From Chamaecyparis obtusa (taxonomy: Eukaryota > Streptophyta > Pinopsida > Cupressales > Cupressaceae), in the NCBI GenBank assembly GCA_027943335.1, contig BSBK01001119.1, positions 847,001 to 911,000 of the forward strand: DNA of 64,000 bases. Direction: 5' to 3'. The notes beneath the pieces are model-generated. The model was given only the letters and a program-made list of their open reading frames with translations. It had not been told where the DNA came from and did no database searches. Position 1 is the stretch's first letter. The number at the start of each line of letters is the position of its first letter. Both the position numbers and the translations under genes were made by a program. Positions 45,881 through 57,028 of the stretch are shown here, one piece after another.

Positions 45881-46834
45881 TAACATATAATGTACTTGAT
45901 ATCCTAGAGGTAGCGGGAGTAGAAGAGAAACTGGATGAAGTAAGAAATGATCAAATCAAAATCAGCCCTGAGACATAGTTGGCAAAAATGACCTTACCAA
46001 TTGAATCTTCTAAATCAGACGTAAAAGGACCAATTAATTTGGATAATTGTGATGAAGATCAATTGATGAGATTATCAATATTAGCACTAGAGAAGGCTAA
46101 GCAAAGAGCCTTGAGGAAAAGAGAGAAAGGAACAAGGTTGATGACTAGGGCAATAAGTATTCTTGAGAAGTTGATGTCCAACTATCAGATAAAGCATGAA
46201 GATTCTACAGTTGATTAGTTGGAAGGAATGCTTGATACTTTTGAGACTAATTTCCAATCAATTGAGAAAGCATCGATGAGAAAGGTACAAAAGGAATTCA
46301 ATGATAAGATATTTAAATATCTTTTTTCATTAATTTTTCAAGATAAAACTTCTTTGGATGTTGGTGTAAAATATGTCAAGGATGATATTAAAGAAGGAAG
46401 AAGGATATACATGATGAGCATAGATTCCTTTTCTCATGTATCAAATATAGACAACATCATTAAGGAAAACAAGGACAAATTATTGGTTAATCCAAAGACT
46501 TTTGATTCATAAAAAGGATTTGCATCAGCATATATGACAGAGGTGATAAAGATTAATGATCAGATAAAGACTTTGGAAGAGGAGAAAAGATTGATTAGCA
46601 GGCATAATGACTTGAGGGACCTTATTATTCCCAAGTTAGATGTTCTTCAAAGATAACTCAAGGAGGCAGAGAAAGCATATGACCTATTTCATCCTACAGG
46701 CCTTCCCAAAGAAGAGAATGCAGCCTATGCCATATGTGGGAAGATTCAGATTTTAGACAGCCTAAAGAGATCTTGGGATGTTGACTTGGAAGCTATGAGA
46801 ACAAGCTTCTGAAATATCTTCAAGTATTTGTAAG
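45881..46834 (+). pseudogene. Element D ORF2 C-terminal fragment
   Basis: The translated frame has DEDQLMRLSILALEKAKQRA (46050-46110) and TRAISILEKLMSNYQIKHED. These match SWGEEDLMKISVLSMEKAK and SVSILNKLLPEDKK in B, and the equivalent in C. Helical segments follow through IDNIIKENKDKLLVNP and IKTLEEEKRLISRHNDLRDL to a final stop at about 46834. Four or more in-frame stops interrupt it (for example at 45976, 46216 and 46510). Divergence from B and C is much greater than between B and C, so D represents an older or different subfamily. Confidence 0.7.
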
Positions 46835-47051
46835 TATGGAAGTTAAGTATGAGACATGTATAGTATTTTGGTAGAAGATTTTTGGTTTTTGTGCCTTTCC
46901 TTTTCCATTGATGTCAAAGAGGGAGAGATTCAGTGAAAAATATATAAGTGTGATGTATACCAAAAGGGGGAGTATTATTTTTGATATATTTTTGGACTTG
47001 GCATTTGGGATGGACACTTAGCCATTTTTCTTAAGTGTTCCCATCAATGCC

Positions 47052-47063
47052 AAAGGGGGAGAT
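47052..47063 (+). other. Element D polypurine tract
   Basis: AAAGGGGGAGAT precedes the LTR start TGTTGGAAAG. The wider context ATCAATGCCAAAGGGGGAG is nearly identical to the PPT contexts of A, B and C. Confidence 0.88.
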
Positions 47064-47686
47064 TGTTGGAAAGATTTAATCCTTAATGTATAGTATATTT
47101 TCATTGATGAAAAATACTATCATTACTCTTGGCCATGATGCATACAAGACATTATACCAAAGGATTCATTACCTATATATTTTATCAAAGTATCGAAAGA
47201 AGGATAGTGACCATTCAGATAGATCGGTTTGGTTCAGACATAATTTTGAGTGTTAGTGCATGTGATTATAAGGTATGAATATAGACACATTGTTATGTAT
47301 AATTTAGTAATCATGGATCTTAAAGTCATCAGATGCATGATATATTCATTGTGAAACATCGAGTTGATAGTTTTTAGAAGAACATGACAGTTCAGAGAGA
47401 TTGCATCAGTAGACTTGGTAAATCATTTTTTTTTTATCGATCTAATGATTATTGATGATAGAGATAGAATAACACTCTACTTGATTCAATTATCAAGGAT
47501 TAATTTTATGTTTTGATCTTGTTTTGGCACAAATACATCTACATGTTTCATTACTCTTATTTGGGTTAACATAGTTTATGTTTTGAGGTTATGATCTTAT
47601 ATTTAAGATCAAGTTTTAATTGTGAAGGATAAATTAGTAAGTAATGATCATAATGATGATGATATTATGACAAGGAAGTAAGAAGA
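47064..47686 (+). repeat. Element D 3' LTR, first part
   Basis: Starts TGTTGGAAAGATTTAATCC and is interrupted at the GAAGA target by element C. Confidence 0.85.
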
Positions 47687-48799
47687 TGTTAGGAATGGGA
47701 ACACTAAGAGGGGGGGGTGAATCAGTGTTCACTATATTTTAACTTTTCACTTTAATCTTTATGCTGAACTTAAATGATTAAGTAAATAAACATTCACATA
47801 AACATGAAACATGAAATCAACACATGACACCAATATGATTATGGGGAAACCCAAATAGGTAAAACCTTAGTGGGAATTGATACTCACTAATATTCTACAC
47901 TAGTGTTTTGTGATCCTTGTTGGAATATCCTTTACCCTGTTAGGAGTAGCTTTACAATGCTTTAAGTACAGTAGACCTTGTTAAGGGTCAGACCCTATTA
48001 GGATTTTTTTACAATTGTCCTAGTTAGGGGAGAGGATGCACTATCCAAGAGCTCACTGCTCAAGTGGTGAAGGCTACAACCTTTTGATCTTAGATACACA
48101 CTATATCTGCAGGATGAACTATCACTGTGACACTGCTTGTCAGATTAGTTCCTTTTATGCGTTGATGCTTTGACCTCTAGCAAAGCTCTAATACATCTTC
48201 TAGTGTCTTTTCACACTTCTTCTCTACTTATGATTACACTCTTTCAACTTCCATACCAAATACAATGGGCACACCTTATATTTATACGCTCATACAAAAT
48301 ACACAATTAGGTCGGCCCTATAACTAATTACAAACAACACTTCCAAATGAATTGGCTTAAGCGTGCTTACAATTATACATATAAACATGTTGGAAATCTA
48401 AATACAATGGGTGCATAGCCTTTACAATATTACATTACAATCGCAAACCAAAATACTGACTGTCGGCTCCATGCTCTATTCTTTGCTAGCACATACTAGT
48501 TGTGCAACTTCAACTGACTGTAACTTTCACATCTTTGCATATCTACTTATGCACTCATAGAATAAGCATAAGTATAGTCTAAAAAACTTAACTTCCAGGG
48601 CACATACCATAATTCATCTGTACACATGTGTGGTGATGCTCTGAGCTGTAGGAACTCTGTACACTGTCCAATCTTCAATCCTTAATCGAATTCTGATCTT
48701 TACATCAAGTGCGCTAAGTCCAAACTGCTATATGACTTTGTTTCCATAATGACAACACTATATGTAGTCATATACCGTAGTATAGTCAACTTTCCAAAA
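47687..48799 (-). repeat. Element C 3' LTR (left-hand copy)
   Basis: Begins TGTTAGGAATGGGAACACTA and ends TTTCCAAAA. A minus-strand TATAAATATAAG box lies at 48275-48286. Confidence 0.9.
48275..48286 (-). promoter_or_regulatory. TATA box in the C 3' LTR
   Basis: Minus TATAAATATAAG. The identical box is in the other LTR at 53547-53558. Confidence 0.6.
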
Positions 48800-48815
48800 A
48801 TCTCCCCCTTTATCA
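48800..48815 (-). other. Element C polypurine tract
   Basis: Plus ATCTCCCCCTTTATCA (minus AAAGGGGGAGAT) adjoins the LTR. Confidence 0.88.
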
Positions 48816-49009
48816 TTGATGGCAACAAAGGAATATGGCCAAGTTGCTAACTGTACCTTAACACAAAAACTTTTGTCTTCTATACATTCTTTATACATGA
48901 CCGTATATCTCCCTATACATATATATATATATATACTCCATATTCTATACAATACTCCCCCTTTGACATTAATGATAAAGGTGTACCAAAAATCTATATC
49001 TACACATAC

Positions 49010-51338
49010 TTACTTAGGGAAAACATTCGGATATGCTATCTTGAGGTTCTAGATCTCCTTCTTCCAAAAATTTATCAATCAGTTAACTATCTGGAGATGG
49101 GCACATAAATCATATTGAAGCTTCTCCATCTTCTTCAAATCTATGCTTGGACCTTTATCATAGGTTATCATGGTGGCATCAATCTCCTGTATGTTCTAAT
49201 TGAGAATGTCTAGTGAGGGCACAAGAGCATTCCTCACTAAACTCTTCACTTGCTCAATCATAGCTTCTACTTCTTTTATTTCCTTGAAATGGGCATCAGT
49301 AAGCTTATCCTGATCCATGCAGTCTGCAAAGAATTTCCTTCCTTGAACAACAAATTATTTTAAAAATGCTTGTCTGATCTTGAGTTAATTCAGATCTAGA
49401 GAAAAGTTGCTCATCAACTCATTCAGTCTCTTCTCCAGATACTTCTCTCTAGCAACCTTCGATGCAGATTCTTCAAGGCTTGAAAAATTTCTTTTGAACT
49501 GTGATATGATTGTACTTACATCATCAACCAAATGTACCTTGGACACTTTCTTGTCTTCTGGCAATAAATTGTTCAATATGTTCACAGATTCCACAAGGAG
49601 AGGATTTCTCATGACTTGTTTCTCCTTTGCTTTCTCCATAGCCAAGACACTAAACTTAATCAGGTCTTCCTCTTTCCATGAGTCCAAACTAGATGTGTCA
49701 AGTGTCAAACTTGACAACAATGCTGAGGAGGGAGTGTTGTCCATCACTTCTAGTTTTACCTTGGCTAGATCAATAGAATTTTGATCTTTCTCTTGTTCTT
49801 TATCTTGTTCTTTCTTTTCTTCCTCTTCTTTTTCTTCCTCTTCTTCTTCTTCTTTCTCATCTGATATATTTTCAATCAATACCTCTTCTTGATGAGTGGG
49901 AGGAGTGTTGTTGCATAACATCTTAGCTTCTTGTGTGCTCACAAAAGCTTCCTCAAACTTGTCTAATTATGTGTCAGTGGCCGCCATGGCTATCTCCACA
50001 TTATCAATGATAAAGGTGTTATCCTTAAGTGAATTTGACATGGGCGTAGATTTATCTACCTTTGTTTGTGCTTCCACTGCAAGCGATGAATCCTGAGGAC
50101 CTATAGATTTTACATTGATGGTCTCTTCTACTTTGTCTTGCTTACTAGGTGCTTGAGAGATGGGCACAGACTTAGGTTTCATGTGCTACTCTAAGAGTAC
50201 CTTCTCAAAAGCCTTCTCTATTTTCTAAGAAAACAGCTCATAGTCTTTGTTCATGAGGTGAAGTGTCATCATCTTTGTTCTTAAGTGTGGCTTCACCAGA
50301 TTTAGTAACAATGACCTTTCTTCAATAGAGCATACTGGAAGAGTGGAATCAATAATTTGTTCCCTTATTCTGAGATCTTCTTTAGTGGCTTGTCTTTTAA
50401 GGTATCCATTATTTCCCATACCTTATCTAGAATTTTTGTATCTCATATGCATCTTAATTAACCCTAAAGGTCTTCAATTCCAATGTTACATAGTCTCTCA
50501 ATGTACTTTCATTGGATGCTTTGAGGGATATTTGTGGCATGGTTGGAATAGACTTGTCCAAATACATATCTAAAACTTTTCCAACTATATGAAGGTACAT
50601 ATAGATGATTAGGGACCCAAACCTAGATATCTTTGTCTTGTCATGTTTGATAGCCTTGATGTTATCAATCAAATATGCATGCAAGATCTCACACAAGTTG
50701 AACTCACCATCTTCCTTTACAAGTCTTATGGCTGCTAGAATAGTTCCCGCAAACACACTATTCACCTTGTTGGTGTGATGAAACCTGTATCCCAGTATCA
50801 TTGACATCAATTTGATGTCTTCTTGTTCAATAGGCTTGATTGTCATGCTGCACCTATCGCTCCTTGACTTACATGCTTTGTCAACCATTTTCCTAACATC
50901 CTTGCCCACAGGAAGGATGACGCCTATTCTAGAAAGGCTTGTCATTTCATGAATCAAGTCACTAGTGATTCTAACTGGTACATCACCAATCCAAAAAAAA
51001 TCATCATGAATTCTGCTCAATAAGATCTTTATCCATTCTGTCTCATAGAATTCATATGCCATAGCATAATCAATAATAGGATGATCATTCTATTTTACAT
51101 ATTCATCCATGAATGTCTTGTCCGATTTCAGCATGGTATCCATGTGCACTCTAAGCCTATCCAATCCAACTGGTTCCTTCTTACAGTAAATGTAAGCCCT
51201 AATGTCTTCCACATGCATGATGCCCATAGGTGTGTGGGAGAAAGCTCCCTCTAAATCATCTAGGGTTGATTTGAAAGGGTGCCTCTTGAAAACATATCTT
51301 TTCTTCTCAGTGACATCATAAACAATGGGAGTGGCCAT
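49010..51338 (-). pseudogene. Element C ORF2: unrecognised protein, best-preserved N-terminus of the family
   Basis: The ATG at 51338 gives MATPIVYDVTEKKRYVFKRH. It reads open to about 51090, then after one stop through 51062-50454 for 202 codons (AYEFYETEWIKILLSRIHDD, DLIHEMTSLSRIGVILPVGK, GYRFHHTNKVNSVFAGT, SIPTMPQISLKASNES). This is very close to B. A deletion of roughly 0.8 kb relative to B follows at about 50450. Next are VKPHLRTKMMTLHLMNKDYE (50330), a Glu-rich acidic tract with runs of E (49850-49790), SWKEEDLIKFSVLAMEKAKE (49680) and SNFSLDLN (49390). The frame ends at the TAA at 49010-49012. The pattern Phe-Tyr-x-x-x-Trp-Ile-x-x-Leu followed by a helical region may be a folded domain. 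Confidence 0.72.
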
Positions 51339-51719
51339 GACTTACTTGATAAACTCTTTCCAACTGATCTCTGAGATAATTTGATGACTTCTGAATCGAT
51401 GCAATGAGCTAGGGTTTCTGCAACCGACCAAATGCACTGCAAACACTAATAGTTTAATCTCCAAATCTTCACAACAACTTCCAAGGCTCTTTCTTCTCTC
51501 TATCACTCTAAATTTTAATGAAATGAGCAATCAAATAAATTTTTGTGTACTTAAAAGTAAAAGTTCCACCATTAATGCAAGTCGCATAAACCAGGCTGTC
51601 ACTTCAAAATTTGTAACTCAAGTTCTACTAACATTCAGCATGTGCACTCTTGCAGGAAGGTTCCTATACACTCCAAAAGCTTAAGTCCAAAGGTGCATAC
51701 TCTGAGGATGAGTATACCA
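51339..51719. other. Element C inter-ORF region
   Basis: Non-coding, corresponding to 36779-37159 in B. Confidence 0.55.
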
Positions 51720-52900
51720 GCCACACAGGGGTCTAGAGCTCAATTAGCTCCCCCTATGACCCTGAGGGCCATTTATCCAGATGTAGAGGGTGTGTCCACT
51801 GCGGATGCATCCAATACATTCTCATCAGTCATGTCCTTTTTCTCTGACCAAATCATGCTTGCATCATCTGAGGCTTTGAAAAAATTAACTTCTCCTACGG
51901 GATCCAAAATTGGTTCTTCAGCCTTTTTAGGGCTTCCCTGACCTTGCGTCCTTGATCTACAGAACCTTGAGATATGTCCAACCTTATTACAAGAATGAAA
52001 AATGACTAGAGGTCTTATATTCCTCGATGCATTGACATGAGTCACCATTCTGCACTATTTTATTGTGTGACCATTATAGTTACATATCTGGCATGTAACA
52101 TTCTGAGAACTTCTTACATTTTTCTAATTCTGATTTCTTTGATCTTGTTGAATCCTATTCTTCTTGCTAGTCTTGAAATTCATAGCTCTATGACCAAACT
52201 TGTTGCATGAATAATAGTATCCATTAAAAGGTCTTACCTTTGTACAGTTCCTCACAATGTGTCCATGCTTGTTACATGCAAAACAAGTGTGTTGTACTTG
52301 CTTGCGCTCATTCTTAGGTGGTCCACCATTATCTTTGGTTTGATCTTTAGTCTCCTTAGCATTAGTAGAGTCCTTTTGTGAATCATTTCTTTCTCGCATA
52401 TTGTCAATCTAATTTTGTGCTTCATTGTATCCAATACAACTAGTGTCTTCTTTGACTCTTCTTGCATACAACTAAGATTCTACCAAATCAGCACTAGTGT
52501 GTAACTTTTCAGTATGATTATTTGCCTTTTTTAATTTAGATTCCAAGCTTTCTTTGATATTCCTTAGCTCCAAGACTTCCAAGTTAGCTTCCCTTAGTTC
52601 TTCATTGAGTTGAATATTCTCCTTGACTTGTTCATTATAGACATCTTGATTGTTCATTAGTTTGTCATCAAATTCTTCAAGCTGATTTAATAAGGATGTA
52701 TTTTCTTCACTCAACTTTTTGACCTTTTCTTCAAGATCACTGTTAGAGCATCCTTTCAAATCCTTTCTTAGTTTTTTGATAACTAATTGAGCATCGTTGA
52801 ATTTTTCTTTTAGTTCTTCAATTTCTCTTTCTGAATTGTGTAGGTCTTCAAGAGAGGCTTCAAGATTTTTCTTTAGATGTTTCATTTCTTCTTTGTCCAT
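51720..52900 (-). pseudogene. Element C ORF1: coiled coil plus CCHC zinc knuckles
   Basis: From the ATG at 52900, 142 codons are open and form a long coiled coil (MKHLKKNLEASLEDLHNSER, then VKKLSEENTSLLNQLEEFDD). After stops, the knuckles read CFACNKHGHIVRNC, YYSCNKFGHRAMNF (first and last Cys lost), ICNYNGHTIK.C (interrupted) and FHSCNKVGHISRFC (first Cys lost). The C-terminus VDTPSTSG is shared with B. RNA binding is the known role of such knuckles. Damage here means it is not functional. Confidence 0.78.
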
Positions 52901-52940
52901 GATCTCCTCAAGTGGTTAAACTTCTTTGCTAAGGACCAAA

Positions 52941-52952
52941 GCTCTAATACCA
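52941..52952 (-). other. Element C primer binding site (one mutation)
   Basis: Plus GCTCTAATACCA. The initiator Met-type site in A and B is GCTCTGATACCA, so one G-to-A change is present. Confidence 0.88.
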
Positions 52953-52954
52953 AT

Positions 52955-54053
52955 TGTTAGGAATGGGAACACTAAGAGGGGGGGGTGAATCAGTGTTCAC
53001 TATATTTTAACTTTTCACTTTAATCTTTATGTTGAACTTAAATGCTTAAGTATTGAAATAAAAATTCACATAAACATGAAACATGAAATCAACACATGAC
53101 ACCAATATGATTATGGGGAAACCCAAATAGGTAAAACCCCGGTGGGAATTGATACCCACTAATATTTTGCACTAGTATTTTGTGATCCTTGTTAGAAGAT
53201 CCTTTACCCTGTTAGGAGTAGCTTTACAATGCTTTAAGTATAGTAGACCTTATTAAGGGTTAGACCCTGCTAGGAATCTTTTACAATTGTCCCTATTAGG
53301 GGAGAGGATGCACTTTCCAAGAGCTCACTACTCAAGTGGTGAAGGCTACAACCTTCTGATCTCATATACACACTATATCTGTAGGATGAACTGTCACTAT
53401 GACACTACTTGTTAGATCAGTTCCTTTTATGCGCTGATGCTTTGACCTCTAGCAAAGCTCTAATACATCTTCTAGTGTCTTCGCACACTTTTTCTCTACT
53501 TATGATTACTCTCTTCCAACTTCCATACTAAATACAATGGGTGCACCTTATATTTATACCCTCATACAAAATACATAATTAGGTCGGCCCTATAACTAAT
53601 TACAAACAACACTTCCAAATAAATTGGCTTAAGCGTGCTTACAATTATACATATAAACATGTCGGAAACCTAAATAAAATGGGCACATAGCAATTACAAT
53701 ATTACATTACAATCGCAAACCAAAATACTGACTGTTGGCTCCATGCTTTGTTCTTTGTTGCCACATACTGGCTGTGCAACTTCAACTGACTATAACTTTC
53801 ACATCTTTACATATCTACTTATGCAGTCATAGACTAAGCATAAGTATAGTCTAGCAAACTTAACTTCTAGGGCACATACCATAATTAATTTGTACACATG
53901 TGCGCTGATGCTCTGAGCTACAGGAACTCTATACACTATCCAATCTTCAATACATAATTGAATTTTGATCTTTACATCAAGTCCATTGACTTTGTTGCCA
54001 TAATGACAACACTATATCTAGTCATATACCTCAGTATAGTCAACTTTCCAATA
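52955..54053 (-). repeat. Element C 5' LTR (right-hand copy)
   Basis: Starts TGTTAGGAATGGGAACACTA and ends TTTCCAATA. TATA box (minus) at 53547-53558. Confidence 0.9.
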
Positions 54054-54058
54054 GAAGA

Positions 54059-54512
54059 GACTATGTTGGTATGAAAATCTATGTTTGGAGCTTCACTAAA
54101 ACTATATAGTTATTATTGATATTGATAGTCAATTTGGTATAGGACTGTAAGTTCACTTCTTTATGTAATTGGTTGTAATCCTTGATTTATTTTTGTTTTT
54201 AACTATTGTGTAGTAAGCTCTAGGTTGTAAGCCTAAATGCAAGTGCATTCCCCTCTTTTGTACTTATGCCTTTAATCAACCCCTTATTACTGTAGTAGTG
54301 AGATATTTGTGGGTATCATCCCTACCCAAGTTTTTCCCTTAACCAGGTTTTCCTCAAAAATAAATGATGGTGTTGTGATGTTGATGTTATGTGTTTTATT
54401 TTCTTTACTTGAATTTACTAAAATTATTAAGTTGTGGTTTAAGTTTAAAAGGTTAAAGAACATTGATGCATTGATTCACCCTCCCCCCTCTCGATGCTCC
54501 CTAATCCTAACA
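54059..54512 (+). repeat. Element D 3' LTR, second part
   Basis: Continues after the GAAGA duplication and ends TGATTCACCCTCCCCCCTCT, then CCCTAATCCTAACA. Total D LTR length is about 1.08 kb. Confidence 0.82.
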
Positions 54513-55047
54513 ACATATGCATGATAAGGAAACTAATCCTTCATTAAGTAGCCTATTAATCTATGGAAGCTCATTTAATTATCAAAAAAGAATGTATATA
54601 CTTGGTTGATGTTGGCTCTGTATTTGCAACCAAGGATATGCTAAGCTACATATCAACCTGTGCAAGGAAACTTCCTTGAAATTAACACCTAGTTGAAATA
54701 AAATCAATGTTGTAAGAGAGACCTTATTTGCACAATAGTGGTTGTGGGAAGATTGGTATAATTGACCATTACTTTGAATTCCTACTTCTAAACATTAACT
54801 ATATTAAATAATTAATTTAGCTTAATATCATAAGCATACCAACTACTCTCATGAAAACATTAAGCAATATAACCACTACTCTAATAAATGAACATAATAT
54901 ACTAAAATAATTACTCTACCTCAAGTGGCCCTTTTTTTAAGAGATGTAACCTTAGATGAACAACAACTTTAATTAAATCATCCACTTTATTTATTTGTAT
55001 CAATACATGATACCATTAATAACTTCTAACTACTTTAAGATATATAT
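54513..55047. other. AT-rich spacer, no gene seen
   Basis: No domain, LTR end or tandem repeat recognised. Confidence 0.5.
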
Positions 55048-56449
55048 TGTACCGTCCTAAAAGTTAGCACCCATTAATTTGGAATCTCAAGGACCTATTA
55101 GGCCCCATTTTAGTGATAACCTAGAAAATGAATGTATTTATGCTTGATTTTTTGCTTTTCCCTGCATATTTCAACATATTTCCCCTGAAACTCTCAATAC
55201 CTCTCGAGATCTGGAGGTTTTATCTTGACTTTTTCACCCTTAAGTATAGTTATACCTTGACCTATACTTGGTATAGGTCAACCTCGACCTATATCTTGGG
55301 TCTTGAATTTTGATTGGCTCTTGGGCTCGATGCAAGGTATTTTCATTTCCCGCTTTCATTTTTCAGCCTTTGAAAATTTGAACCCCAAATTTCTATAAAA
55401 GGAAGAATTTTCCCTTGATTTTATCATCTACATAATATCTACACACATGATATTAAAAAATTGTGCAAGCTATTTACATATTTTGCAAGCAAGCTATCAA
55501 GTTCAAGGTGCATTCAAGGAGTTCAAGAAATGCATATCAAGTATATGAGCATCCATGACCTATAATTTGGTGATTGTAGATCTATTTTATTTTTTAATAC
55601 ATCCAACATTTTACATTCTACATGAGCTAGGATCATTCAAGCATCTTTGTGGATAGCAGGTTCATATCCATTCATGAAGATTTGGCAAGCAAGATGAACA
55701 CTAATGTTTGTCTTTCTTTTATATTCTTTCCATTTTTAATTTCAAGGTTAATTACTAAATAGGTTCTTGACCAAGGTAATCCTCTTTCCCCCTACAAATT
55801 CCCTTTTTTCTTGTGTGTAAGATCGGGTTCACAAACTTTTGGACTTTCGGGATCAGATTTGGTAGACCTAGAGCTACAGTTTACACTGCACATTAAAAAT
55901 TTGTAGTTCTTGGCATCTTGAGTATAGGTCAACATCAACCTATACAAAAATTCAACCTATACCACAAGGAAGTCAACTTGTCCCTATGACCTTCATATTT
56001 TCACAGTTTGTAGATTTTAGCCTCCTAGTTCTAGATCTAGCTTTGTGCCAGTTTTTTATATTGTTTGATGGTCTATTTTATGATCTTAACTTGCATTCTT
56101 CATTTTTCCTCAATATAAGTACATTTCATCTTTTTCATTTTATATAAATTACTTTGATTAGATTCATTTTTATCCATCATTACATTTTTATTTTCCTTTA
56201 CATCACATTTAATCAAATAATTAATCAAAACATAAACGGAGAAGAAAGAGCAAGAGACCTTTGAATTGAAATCCTTAGAAGGACTTGGATTTTTCATTAG
56301 TACCCCTACATCTTTTTGGGTTGTAATAATCTTATTTGGGTCCTCCTAAGAGTTGCATTCAAGAGACTCCCCACCTTTTTCTCCTTCTTCTACAATGTAC
56401 ATATAACTTGGTGGTCTAATCACATTGGATCACCATCCTATATGTTACA
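55048..56449 (+). repeat. Probable 5' LTR of gypsy-like element I
   Basis: It begins TGTACCGTCCTAAAAGTTAG and ends ATGTTACA, directly followed by a PBS-like TGGTGAACCC and, 600 bp later, gag. A TATAAAA box lies at 55394-55400. No 3' LTR is in the window, so the limits rest on ends and order only. Confidence 0.5.
55394..55400 (+). promoter_or_regulatory. TATA box of the element I LTR
   Basis: TATAAAA in AATTTCTATAAAAGGAAG, about 350 bp from the proposed LTR start. Confidence 0.5.
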
Positions 56450-56452
56450 TTT

Positions 56453-56465
56453 TGGTGAACCCAAC
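56453..56465 (+). other. Element I primer binding site candidate
   Basis: TGGTGAACCCAAC follows the LTR end. A near copy (TTTTGGTGAACCCACC) is at about 56550, so the exact LTR end is uncertain. Confidence 0.4.
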
Positions 56466-57028
56466 TTGTTACATTTTTCTTTATACTTTGGATTGGGTAG
56501 TTATATTTCCTTTACAAAATTATGTATTTAGGTTCACCTTCATCATATATTTTGGTGAACCCACCTCTTTCACACTTCATATCTTTTGATGTAGTAGTTA
56601 TATATTCATTGCATGCATTGTTACATTTCACTTTGTGCATTGATTGTTATATATAGGATCTAATTTGTATGCATTGCATATTTTCTACACTAATAGTTCA
56701 CTTCCTTTCTTTCCATACCTTTTTGCATGAACTTTATCACTTTGAGTCCAACCTATAGCATCTCGGTTAGAAGAAGTCATAGGCTCATGGGTTCTTTTGA
56801 TCCTAAACCTCCTTCTTTCCTAGGAATCTTGATGAAACCAATATGATCCCTCATGATTATAATCATCTCATGGAGAACAACTCTTCTCATCCTTCCCATA
56901 ATTAAGATGAATCTTTAATTTTTCCTCCCCCCCAAATTGACAAACTCACTCAAGATTTTTAAAAACTAGAATATTGGGTAGCTCAAGAGAATCATAATCC
57001 TGAGACTATTTCTTCTTTATAAGCCTTA

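Larger units (their letters stand above)
47687..54053 (-). mobile_element. Element C: non-autonomous copia-like retrotransposon, minus strand
   Basis: GAAGA flanks it (47682-47686 and 54054-54058). LTRs of 1,113 and 1,099 bp, a PBS and a PPT are present. The internal 4.16 kb carries the same ORF1 and ORF2 as B, with about 0.8 kb less in ORF2. No pol domains are present. It inserted into the 3' LTR of D. Confidence 0.92.
45881..54512 (+). mobile_element. Element D: 5'-truncated relative of B and C, plus strand, hosting C
   Basis: It keeps the C-terminal part of ORF2, the PPT and the 3' LTR (47064-47686 plus 54059-54512). The 5' half and 5' LTR are not in the window next to it. The left limit is set where similarity to ORF2 begins and is approximate. 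Orientation is opposite to A, B and C. Confidence 0.75.

Noticed and set aside
49407..49784. Plus-strand 125-codon frame in element C
   Set aside because: Antisense to ORF2; the minus frame has homologues in B and D and the plus frame does not.
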